Assembly (NCBI RefSeq): GCF_002256285.1
Contig: NZ_NKJE01000001.1
Span: forward strand, 22,386-86,385
Source of the DNA: Flavobacterium sp. BFFFF1
GTDB lineage: Bacteria; Bacteroidota; Bacteroidia; Flavobacteriales; Flavobacteriaceae
Direction: 5' to 3'
Length of the DNA stretch: 64,000 nucleotides
The notes under the pieces are model-generated. The model was not told the DNA's origin and did no database searches. It saw only the letters and a list, made by a program, of their open reading frames with translations. Position numbers and translations under genes: made by a program. Shown here piece after piece: positions 26,598 through 32,753 of this stretch; within the stretch, counting starts at the first letter, position 1, and the number at the start of each line of letters is the position of its first letter.

Positions 26598-27164
26598 TTA
26601 TATTTTAGTTTTTGCAGATTCATTCAGTAGTCCTTTCACTTTCTGGAAGTTTACCCGCGTAAAGTCTTTATTAAAATCAATCCCTTCTCCAGTAGTTGAC
26701 CCACTTTTGGGATCCGTAAACTTAAAGTTTTTTTCAGTAAAAAACCATTCGTTCTTTTGGTCAAAATACAATTGTTCCGTGGTCAGTTGCTGTCCATTTT
26801 CTGAACTGATCCGGACATTGCCCCGTAAATCAATGATATCCGTTCCTTTAAAGCTGACGGCATAATCCGATTTCACGAAGGTCCGCTTTGCATTTTTATC
26901 GTAAAGCGTAAGGTCGATACCTTTCGGGAATTCTGTGAAAGGAAATTTAACGCCGCTGTAATCCAGCATTCTCGGACTCATTAATACTGCTGTGATTTTC
27001 CCGGAATCAGTGTACTTCAGGTTAATCGTATCCGCTTCACCCGTCGGCATAAACTCAGAAAAATAAAACTTCTGCACATCCTTAAAGTTACTTTCACAAC
27101 TCCAGAAAAACGGAATTATGAAAAAGGACAACAACACCATCTTTATTTTCAATTTATGATTCAT
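26598..27164 (-). CDS. lptC: LPS export protein LptC
   Basis: 188 aa from ATG at 27164, which has a purine-rich GAGGAA before it; the frame continues upstream to 27215 but would overlap the preceding gene. The N-terminus has a lipobox-like FFWSCES, so it may be a lipoprotein or a bitopic protein. The LptC beta-jellyroll region shows repeated strands with SPRMLDY, FPKGIDLTLYD, VRISSENGQQLTTEQLYFD and TGEGIDFNKDFTRV, typical of Bacteroidota LptC. LptC passes lipopolysaccharide from the LptBFG pump to the periplasmic bridge. It is in a run with coaX, an outer-membrane protein and two inner-membrane proteins. Confidence 0.9.
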   Translation of the reverse strand: MNHKLKIKMVLLSFFIIPFFWSCESNFKDVQKFYFSEFMPTGEADTINLKYTDSGKITAVLMSPRMLDYSGVKFPFTEFPKGIDLTLYDKNAKRTFVKSDYAVSFKGTDIIDLRGNVRISSENGQQLTTEQLYFDQKNEWFFTEKNFKFTDPKSGSTTGEGIDFNKDFTRVNFQKVKGLLNESAKTKI

Positions 27165-27187
27165 AGGTTCCTCAGGGGAATTGTCGT

Positions 27188-28435
27188 TTAATCGTATCTT
27201 CTCTTCACAAACCACTTGTCGTTTAGCGAAAGACTTAAGGTAAAGTTAGCATAATTTTCGCGTATCAGGCCTGCGGCTTTCGTGCCCCTTCTTCCCAATT
27301 CCACCCCAAGGTTAACATTTGAGAAAGAGCCGTTCCCTACGGGCAATCCCAATCCAAAAGTGGCTGCCATATCTTCAATCGATTTTCCGGCAATCACCAT
27401 TCCTGTATTCTCGTAACGCAGACCGGCACGGTAAGTCACGCGTTTAAGGTAACCGCTGTATGCATTAAAATTCGGGATAAAATAGCCTCCTAACGAATAT
27501 TTCTGTGAGTTTTCATAACTTACGTTTGTGATGTCGTTGAACCTGCTGCCGAGATTTCCGGATTGGCGGAATGTGATTTCCGTACCCAACAACCATTTTC
27601 TTACAACGCCAAAACCAGCACCGAAAGAGAATTTTGACGGTAGGTTCACAATTGTATTCGGAACATCGACGTCAATTTTATCAGTGCCTGCCGAAATGGC
27701 GCTGGTCACCGTCGAAATGGTACGCGCATTCGTAAGGGTTAGTCTGGTTTGTGGTGTAAACGTCGCACTTCCGAAGAAATCAAATTTTTTGTTGACTTTC
27801 GACTGGAACATCACGCCCGTATTTAAGGTAACACCTCTGATTTCCGAAATATTATCTTCCCTGGAACCCAACTGGACTTCCGGAAGGAATTCATAACTGA
27901 TTGTTGAAATTTCCCCGAAATTGTATTCTGCATTCAGTCCGACATTCCACTTTGAATTCAACCGATACGCCGCTCCGGCAAAAGCTTTGTTCAATCCGCC
28001 TTTCCCTTCGAAACGTCGGCTGGAATCGTTACTGCCGATTTCAGCGAGGGTCTGTGTGCGATAACCTACCGAAGAGTAAGGCAGTAATCCAGCGGAAAAT
28101 GCCATTTTGCCTATCGGTATAGCCAGTGCAACATAGTCAAGCGACGTTCTCGACGCCTTACTTTCCTGGGTATTTGAAATCAGTTTTGTACGGCTGTTTG
28201 TTGCACCCAGAGTAAATGTAGTTAACCTTAATCCGGCAACAGACGCGGGATTTTGTAAGTTTAAATGTATACTGTCCGAAAAGACACTGACACCTCCCAT
28301 AAAACGGTTTTCGGCGGCACCTTTAAAAGTGATATCACCAATACCGTAAAAAGAATAAGGAGAAGCAGTTCCTGATTGTGCACTCATTGCAAGGGAAAAA
28401 AGCAATACAATGCTTACTAAGAATTTTTTAATCAT
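27188..28435 (-). CDS. Predicted outer-membrane beta-barrel protein
   Basis: 415 aa with a signal peptide ending MSAQ (residue 20). The mature part starts SGTASPYSFYGIGDITFKG and has many short alternating strands, with FMGGVSVFSDSIHLNLQNPASVAGL, which resembles the start of FadL/OmpP1-type barrels. The C-terminus is strand-like, and the protein ends in KWFVKRRYD. The start overlaps the end of coaX by 8 bases, and lptC follows, an arrangement that suggests one operon. The transported substrate is unknown. The call rests on overall composition and context rather than a named domain. Confidence 0.8.
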   Translation of the reverse strand: MIKKFLVSIVLLFSLAMSAQSGTASPYSFYGIGDITFKGAAENRFMGGVSVFSDSIHLNLQNPASVAGLRLTTFTLGATNSRTKLISNTQESKASRTSLDYVALAIPIGKMAFSAGLLPYSSVGYRTQTLAEIGSNDSSRRFEGKGGLNKAFAGAAYRLNSKWNVGLNAEYNFGEISTISYEFLPEVQLGSREDNISEIRGVTLNTGVMFQSKVNKKFDFFGSATFTPQTRLTLTNARTISTVTSAISAGTDKIDVDVPNTIVNLPSKFSFGAGFGVVRKWLLGTEITFRQSGNLGSRFNDITNVSYENSQKYSLGGYFIPNFNAYSGYLKRVTYRAGLRYENTGMVIAGKSIEDMAATFGLGLPVGNGSFSNVNLGVELGRRGTKAAGLIRENYANFTLSLSLNDKWFVKRRYD

Positions 28436-29162
28436 TTTGATTTGTATAATGAAAGATATGGTTCAGACTTTCGAGTAGAAAATTTGAATTGGCAAATATG
28501 GTATTTTTTAATTGCTTAGCCAAAAATTCTGCATCGCCGCCCGTTAAAATTATTGTAAATTTTGGGCATTGCGCCTGATATTGCGCTATAAAGCCATCGA
28601 TTTCATGAAGGACACCATTTATGACTCCGGAGTGAATCGCTTCGTTTGTGGATTTTCCGATAAAATTCTCAGGATCCTGTCGCTCAAGCAGCGGAAGTTT
28701 TGCAGTAAATTGATGCAGCCCTTTATAGCGCAGCCTGATGCCCGGCGAAATTGCCCCGCCCAGGTATTCGTCCTGGTCATTTACAAAATCGTACGTAATG
28801 CATGTTCCGGCGTCAATGACGAGTCTATTGTCTCCTGGATAAGCAAGTACAGCGCCCGCAGCAAGCACCATTCTGTCAATCCCAAGTGTTAATGGAGTCT
28901 CATAAAGGTTTTTAAATGGGAACACATCTTGATGCGAAATCGTCCTGACATTCACCCTCTCGCTGAAAATCAAAAACTCTTCAAAGGCCGCTTTACCTAC
29001 CGAAGCAATAACAATATCGGTGATGTTTCCATTTTCATTTAAAATTTTTAAAATTTTTTCCTGAAGCGTTTCGGTTTCGAAAAGAAAAGTGTCTACCAAA
29101 GTATGTTGTTCAAAGACAGCGCCTTTGATTCTTGTATTCCCTGCATCGATGGTTAAAATCAT
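28428..29162 (-). CDS. coaX: Type III pantothenate kinase
   Basis: 244 aa. CoaX phosphorylates pantothenate with ATP in the first step of coenzyme A synthesis, in the cytoplasm, and is a member of the ASKHA fold. The phosphate-1 motif is TIDAGNTRIKGAVF with Asp6; GIDRMVLAAGA (pantothenate binding) and VIDAGTCITYDFV (second Asp) follow, and LTGGDAEFLAKQL is the adenosine motif. Length is normal for the type III enzyme. It is the first gene of the cluster leading to lptC and overlaps the next gene by 8 bases. It diverges from the tRNA-Phe promoter region. Confidence 0.95.
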   Translation of the reverse strand: MILTIDAGNTRIKGAVFEQHTLVDTFLFETETLQEKILKILNENGNITDIVIASVGKAAFEEFLIFSERVNVRTISHQDVFPFKNLYETPLTLGIDRMVLAAGAVLAYPGDNRLVIDAGTCITYDFVNDQDEYLGGAISPGIRLRYKGLHQFTAKLPLLERQDPENFIGKSTNEAIHSGVINGVLHEIDGFIAQYQAQCPKFTIILTGGDAEFLAKQLKNTIFANSNFLLESLNHIFHYTNQND

Positions 29163-29214
29163 GTCTGGCCTTTTGAGGGAGCGAAGTTACGAATTGATTT
29201 TTTTTAATATTTGT

Positions 29215-29245
29215 TTTGGATAAATTAAAAATCGTTCTATATTTG
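29215..29245 (+). promoter_or_regulatory. Promoter of tRNA-Phe
   Basis: TTTG (29215-29218), 19 bases, then TATATTTG (29238-29245) matches the Bacteroidota TTTG-N19-TAnnTTTG promoter exactly. The tRNA begins 15 bases later. Confidence 0.85.
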
Positions 29246-29260
29246 CCCCCGCTAACGCAA

Positions 29261-29333
29261 GGTACCTTAGCTCAGATGGTAGAGCAATGGACTGAAAATC
29301 CATGTGTCCCTGGTTCGATCCCTGGAGGTACCA
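29261..29333 (+). tRNA. tRNA-Phe (anticodon GAA)
   Basis: A 73-base cloverleaf folds cleanly: acceptor GGTACCT/AGGTACC, D stem GCTC/GAGC, anticodon stem ATGGA/TCCAT with loop CTGAAAA (anticodon GAA), T loop TTCGATC and discriminator A. CCA is not encoded. The T stem is CCTGG/CCTGG, leaving a T-T mismatch at its middle pair (positions 51-63). The 3' part, from the anticodon stem onward, is repeated at 29666 after a GIY-YIG gene. Confidence 0.96.
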
Positions 29334-29369
29334 CTTAAACCCTGACATTTGTCGGGGTTTTTTGTTTTT
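29300..29369 (+). repeat. Direct repeat, copy 1: tRNA-Phe 3' end plus terminator
   Basis: This copy holds 11 bases (CCATGTGTCCC, 29300-29310), the T-arm region, and a 48-base segment (29322-29369) that is identical to 29698-29745. The segment covers the end of the T stem, the acceptor strand and the following terminator. The period between copies is 376 bases, with a GIY-YIG gene in between. Confidence 0.9.
29338..29363 (+). terminator. Intrinsic terminator after tRNA-Phe
   Basis: CCCTGAC pairs with GTCGGGG (one T-G wobble) around a short loop ATTT, followed by six T. It should end the tRNA transcript before the GIY-YIG gene. Confidence 0.85.
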
Positions 29370-29380
29370 AGAAACTTACC

Positions 29381-29665
29381 ATGCATTATTTGTATATTGT
29401 ATATTCAAAATCTGCTGACAAATACTATGTCGGGGAAACTTATGATGTCGCTGAAAGGTTATTAAAACAAAATAACCACCTTTATGACAACGCCTTCACC
29501 AAAATCGCTCACGACTGGAGAGTGGTACTTGAATATGAGTGTCTGAACGAAAGCCACGCCGCGTATCTAGAACGTTTTATCAAGAAAATGAAAAGCAGAA
29601 CTTTTATTTTGAAAATCATCAATTCCCCTGAGATCCTCAACGATATCTCTTTAAAGCGAAAATAA
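29381..29665 (+). CDS. GIY-YIG nuclease family protein
   Basis: 94 aa made of a single GIY-YIG nuclease domain. The two-strand motif is YLYIVYS...KYYVGET, the conserved Arg is in VAERLLKQNN and the metal-binding Glu is in AAYLERFIKKMKSR, so the catalytic set looks complete. Such small URI/UvrC-like proteins cut DNA; related domains act in UvrC and in homing endonucleases. The gene begins 11 bases after the tRNA-Phe terminator repeat and ends directly at the second copy of the tRNA 3' end (stop at 29665, repeat from 29666). This exact fit between two repeat copies suggests that gene and tRNA fragment moved as one unit. Its true DNA target is unknown. Confidence 0.88.
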   Translation: MHYLYIVYSKSADKYYVGETYDVAERLLKQNNHLYDNAFTKIAHDWRVVLEYECLNESHAAYLERFIKKMKSRTFILKIINSPEILNDISLKRK

Positions 29666-29681
29666 CCATGTGTCCCGGTTC

Positions 29682-29697
29682 CCCCGAAGCTTCGGGG
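29682..29697. repeat. Perfect 16-bp palindrome CCCCGAAGCTTCGGGG
   Basis: The sequence is its own reverse complement and sits inside the tRNA T-loop position of repeat copy 2. It could be the remains of nuclease cutting and repair, a recognition site, or an interspersed palindrome. Confidence 0.85.
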
Positions 29698-29713
29698 CTG
29701 GAGGTACCACTTA

Positions 29714-29739
29714 AACCCTGACATTTGTCGGGGTTTTTT
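29714..29739 (+). terminator. Second copy of the tRNA-Phe terminator
   Basis: It is identical to the terminator at 29338-29363 and now follows the GIY-YIG gene, so it would end that transcript. Confidence 0.8.
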
Positions 29740-29865
29740 GTTTTTTGCAGTTGTTTGTCTTTCAATATGGACTGCTCCGCTTTAGCTATGCCACGGTTTC
29801 CATACTTAATCCAAAAAACTTCCGTTATTCTTTCGGACGTATGGTTCGAAAAATTAAATTTTAAT

Positions 29866-29873
29866 TATTTTTG
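29866..29873 (+). promoter_or_regulatory. -7 promoter element of exbB (TATTTTTG)
   Basis: TATTTTTG fits TAnnTTTG and lies 52 bases before the exbB start. At the -33 position there is TTCG rather than TTTG. Between the tRNA repeat (29745) and this site nothing else is recognised. Confidence 0.5.
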
Positions 29874-29925
29874 TCGGGAGCCGTTTTTGGCCCGTACTAA
29901 TTCACTCCTTAAAACAACGACTTTT

Positions 29926-30645
29926 ATGATGTTCCTAAATTTCCTGCTGCAAGACAATACGGTTAAAGACACGATTGCCAATGCAGCAAACGCAGCAACA
30001 ACTGACGCAACGGTAACCGAAAAAATTTCCTACCTGTCTTTTGTACTGAAAGGCGGGGTGATGATCATCCCAATCATCGTGTTGCTGTTCTTCTGTATTT
30101 ATGTGATTATTGAACGCTATCTGTCCATCAAAAAAGTCACGAAACAGGACGTCATGATGATTAACGACATCAGGATGAACCTAAAAATGGGTAAAATTGA
30201 CAATGCGCTCATGGTCTGCACCAGGCAGCCATCGGCTTCAGGAAATATTTTGCGGAGCGGCATCGCGCTTATCGGGCGCCCCATTAGCGAAATTGAGTCC
30301 GTTATGGATAAAACCGCAGATGTCGAAATTGCACAAATGGAAAAGGGACTGAGTTACCTGGGCCTTATTTCGGGTATCGCACCGATTCTTGGATTTATCG
30401 GCACCATTTCAGGGGTAATCAAGATCTTTTACAGCATCTCCAACTCAGGAAATTTAAACATCCAGACGATTTCAGGCGGACTTTACGAAAAAATGATCAG
30501 TTCCGGAGCAGGTCTTGTGGTGGGTGTCATTGCGTATGCAGGGTACCATTTGTTTAATATGATGATTGATAATTTCACGCTTAAAGTACAAAAACAAACG
30601 CTGGAGCTTATCAACATAATACACGAACCACAAAATGGGAATTAA
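29926..30645 (+). CDS. exbB: MotA/TolQ/ExbB proton channel family protein
   Basis: 239 aa from ATG at 29926; the frame is open much further upstream (to 29725), but that part is not protein-like and precedes the promoter. Three membrane helices are visible: about residues 40-65, a second pair around 140-165 (ISGIAPILGFIGTISGVI) and 180-210 (SGAGLVVGVIAYAGYH). The GxxxPxLGxxGTxxG signature of ExbB/TolQ is present as GIAPILGFIGTISG. With ExbD it forms the inner-membrane motor that uses proton flow to drive TonB or Tol proteins, needed by importers such as SusC. It overlaps exbD by 11 bases; no tonB is adjacent. Confidence 0.92.
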   Translation: MMFLNFLLQDNTVKDTIANAANAATTDATVTEKISYLSFVLKGGVMIIPIIVLLFFCIYVIIERYLSIKKVTKQDVMMINDIRMNLKMGKIDNALMVCTRQPSASGNILRSGIALIGRPISEIESVMDKTADVEIAQMEKGLSYLGLISGIAPILGFIGTISGVIKIFYSISNSGNLNIQTISGGLYEKMISSGAGLVVGVIAYAGYHLFNMMIDNFTLKVQKQTLELINIIHEPQNGN

Positions 30646-31027
30646 GAGAAACAAACGCTTCCATCCGGAAATACCGACGTCCTCACTGAGCGACATCATG
30701 TTCTTCCTGTTTTTGTTTTTCCTGATTATCTCGACTTTGGCGAATCCGAATGTGATCAAGCTGACGCTGCCGAAAGCAAAATCAAACGAAACAACGAACA
30801 AAGATCACATCACGTTATCGGTAACAGAAAACAAACAATATTTTGTAAACCAGGAAGAGATTCCGTTTGACCAGCTTGAAAGCACATTGGCACAGCGCAC
30901 GTCGGCGGCTAATGATAAAGTGGTCGTAGTACGCGTCCCAGCCGACAATAAGGTTCAGGATTTGGTAGACATTATGCAGATTGGCGTGAAACTCAAACTG
31001 AATTTCGTTATTGCCACCTCGAAATAA
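30635..31027 (+). CDS. exbD: ExbD/TolR family biopolymer transporter
   Basis: 130 aa. A short cytoplasmic basic start (MGIKRNKRF) leads into one membrane helix with the proton-carrying Asp20 in SLSDIMFFLFLFF. A periplasmic domain follows, ending DIMQIGVKLKLNFVIAT, typical of ExbD/TolR. It partners the ExbB-like protein encoded immediately upstream with an 11-base overlap, so the two are translationally coupled. A terminator follows at 31048. The pair would energise TonB-dependent uptake or a Tol-type system; which one is not decided by sequence. Confidence 0.92.
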   Translation: MGIKRNKRFHPEIPTSSLSDIMFFLFLFFLIISTLANPNVIKLTLPKAKSNETTNKDHITLSVTENKQYFVNQEEIPFDQLESTLAQRTSAANDKVVVVRVPADNKVQDLVDIMQIGVKLKLNFVIATSK

Positions 31028-31047
31028 CTTCTAATATTTAAAACAAC

Positions 31048-31072
31048 AAACCGGATTCAGTCCGGTTTTTTT
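31048..31072 (+). terminator. Intrinsic terminator after exbD
   Basis: AAACCGGA (31048-31055) and TCCGGTTT (31061-31068) form a perfect 8-bp stem around TTCAG, followed by a T run. Confidence 0.9.
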
Positions 31073-31152
31073 ATGGCGTAAAGGCAAATTTTGTAAGAAA
31101 CGTTTATACAAAGCATAAAACACAACCCTTTTAATGTCTGTACATTAGCAGG

Positions 31153-32715
31153 ATGCATATATTCAAAAAAATCCTGATTGGTGTTGCCATCCTTGCTTTG
31201 CTACTGCTCCTGCTTAACAAAGGTGTTAATATATGGGTCAACAATAAATTGCCTGAATTACTGTCTGAGAAAAACATGTCGGGTTATCACATCGCTTATG
31301 ACAGCCTGAAAATCGATGTCTGGGAAGGCCACATCGTGATCAAGGGCATCCGCGTTACGCCAAAGAACGCGCTGAAGGACACCGCAAATAAAGCCGGTAT
31401 CTATGCACGCATCGAATCAATAGAAATCAAGGACTTTAAAAGCATGGCGGTGCTTTTCAGCAATAAGATTAAGGCGCGCAGTATTACCGTAAATACGCCA
31501 AAAATCGTGTTCTACAAGAAGACCGATAACGCCCTGAACAACAGCAGGAGCATCGGATCAGAAGTGGTAAAACCGTTTGAATCCATTGTGCAGGTTTCTG
31601 ACGTGTACCTGCATCACGGCGACGTGAAGATTATTTATGTCAAGAACAACAAACCAGTACTGAATGCGGCGAATATCGACGTTAAACTTGAAGGCATTAC
31701 CGTCAACGACGACATTCTGAAACGCACAATCCCATTCGATTACAAGACCTATGCTTTCCAATGCGACAGCCTTTACTTTAAGAAAAATGCGGTGTACTAC
31801 ATCAAAGCAAAAAATATACAAACGGAAAACGAAGGCCTGAGCCTAACCAATTTTGAAATGGTTCCCGAGATGACACGCCGGCAATTTGTCGCTCAAACGC
31901 CCATCGAGAAAGACCTGTATACGCTAAAAGCCGCGTCACTTGACATTCGTAAAATGGCTTGGGGATTTAAGGACGAACAGTTGTTCTTCAGCGCTGACGC
32001 GTTGGTACTTGACAAAATCAAAGCGAATATTTACCGCAGCAAAGAGCCGGTAGATCGGCCTACGAAAACGAAACTCTACAACCGAATGCTGCGGGATATC
32101 AAATTCCCACTTCGTATCGATACGGTGAAAATTACCAATTCGGAAATTGTATATGAAGAGGAAAAAAGCTTTGAGAAAGGTCCGGGAAAAATCAGCTTTA
32201 GTAAATTTAACATGACGGCGTTGCACATTAAAGGAGCCAAAGGACATACCCGAATGGCAGACGTAACGATTGGCATCAACTGTCTTTTTATGAACGTATC
32301 TCCCATGAAAGTCGACTGGAAATTCAATGTCATGGATAAAAATGACGGCTTTAACATCAAAGGAAGCATCCTGAATTTCAATACAAAAAACCTGGTTTCG
32401 TTTACAAAAAATTACAGTAATATGAAGCAGGAAGGCATATTTGACGAAGTATATTTTAACATCACTGGCAATGACGTCGATTCAAAAGGCGACTTTGCGC
32501 TAAAATACCATGACCTGAAAGTTTCATTGTATAAAAAGAACGATCCCAGTAAGAAAAGCAAGATCAAAAGTGCAATTGCCAACCTGATTGTAAAAAATGA
32601 TTCCCATGACAAGACTAAGAACGTAGCAGTATCCGTCAAACGAAACCCGAAAACCTCCTTTTTTAACTTCTTCTGGCGTAATATCGAGGAAGGACTGAAA
32701 AAGATCCTGATCTGA
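31153..32715 (+). CDS. AsmA/DUF748-like envelope protein
   Basis: 520 aa. An N-terminal membrane helix (about residues 6-24, ILIGVAILALLLLLLN) is followed by a long beta-rich part with repeated short strands (SLKIDVWEGHIVIKGIRVTPK, IESIEIKDFKSMAVLF, IKARSITVNTPKIVFY). That pattern is seen in AsmA-like and DUF748 proteins, which may form lipid-carrying bridges between membranes. No catalytic motif is visible. The C-terminus is basic (SVKRNPKTSFFNFFWRNIEEGLKK). It converges on a larger AsmA-like gene with its stop 38 bases away, so two proteins of similar fold are encoded next to each other. Confidence 0.75.
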   Translation: MHIFKKILIGVAILALLLLLLNKGVNIWVNNKLPELLSEKNMSGYHIAYDSLKIDVWEGHIVIKGIRVTPKNALKDTANKAGIYARIESIEIKDFKSMAVLFSNKIKARSITVNTPKIVFYKKTDNALNNSRSIGSEVVKPFESIVQVSDVYLHHGDVKIIYVKNNKPVLNAANIDVKLEGITVNDDILKRTIPFDYKTYAFQCDSLYFKKNAVYYIKAKNIQTENEGLSLTNFEMVPEMTRRQFVAQTPIEKDLYTLKAASLDIRKMAWGFKDEQLFFSADALVLDKIKANIYRSKEPVDRPTKTKLYNRMLRDIKFPLRIDTVKITNSEIVYEEEKSFEKGPGKISFSKFNMTALHIKGAKGHTRMADVTIGINCLFMNVSPMKVDWKFNVMDKNDGFNIKGSILNFNTKNLVSFTKNYSNMKQEGIFDEVYFNITGNDVDSKGDFALKYHDLKVSLYKKNDPSKKSKIKSAIANLIVKNDSHDKTKNVAVSVKRNPKTSFFNFFWRNIEEGLKKILI

Positions 32716-32753
32716 TTATTTTGTTTTCTTAACAGAATCGCTTTTCAGGGCAT

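Larger units (their letters stand above)
29666..29745 (+). repeat. Direct repeat, copy 2: tRNA-Phe 3' fragment interrupted by a palindrome
   Basis: CCATGTGTCCC (29666-29676) and GGTTC match the tRNA. The rest of the T loop is then replaced by the palindrome at 29682-29697, and the 48-base segment 29698-29745 is identical to 29322-29369. The fragment lacks the 5' half, so it cannot be a working tRNA. Confidence 0.9.

Noticed and set aside
27165..27215. Longer lptC start at 27215
   Set aside because: It would overlap the outer-membrane protein gene and place charged residues before the signal; ATG at 27164 has a purine-rich site and a clean lipoprotein-like signal.
29666..29713. A second tRNA-Phe gene
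   Set aside because: Only the 3' part is present and the T loop is replaced by a palindrome; there is no 5' acceptor strand, D arm or complete anticodon arm.
29725..29925. Long N-terminal extension of the exbB frame
   Set aside because: It starts within the terminator repeat, precedes the -7 box and has no ExbB similarity; the start at 29926 gives a normal length.
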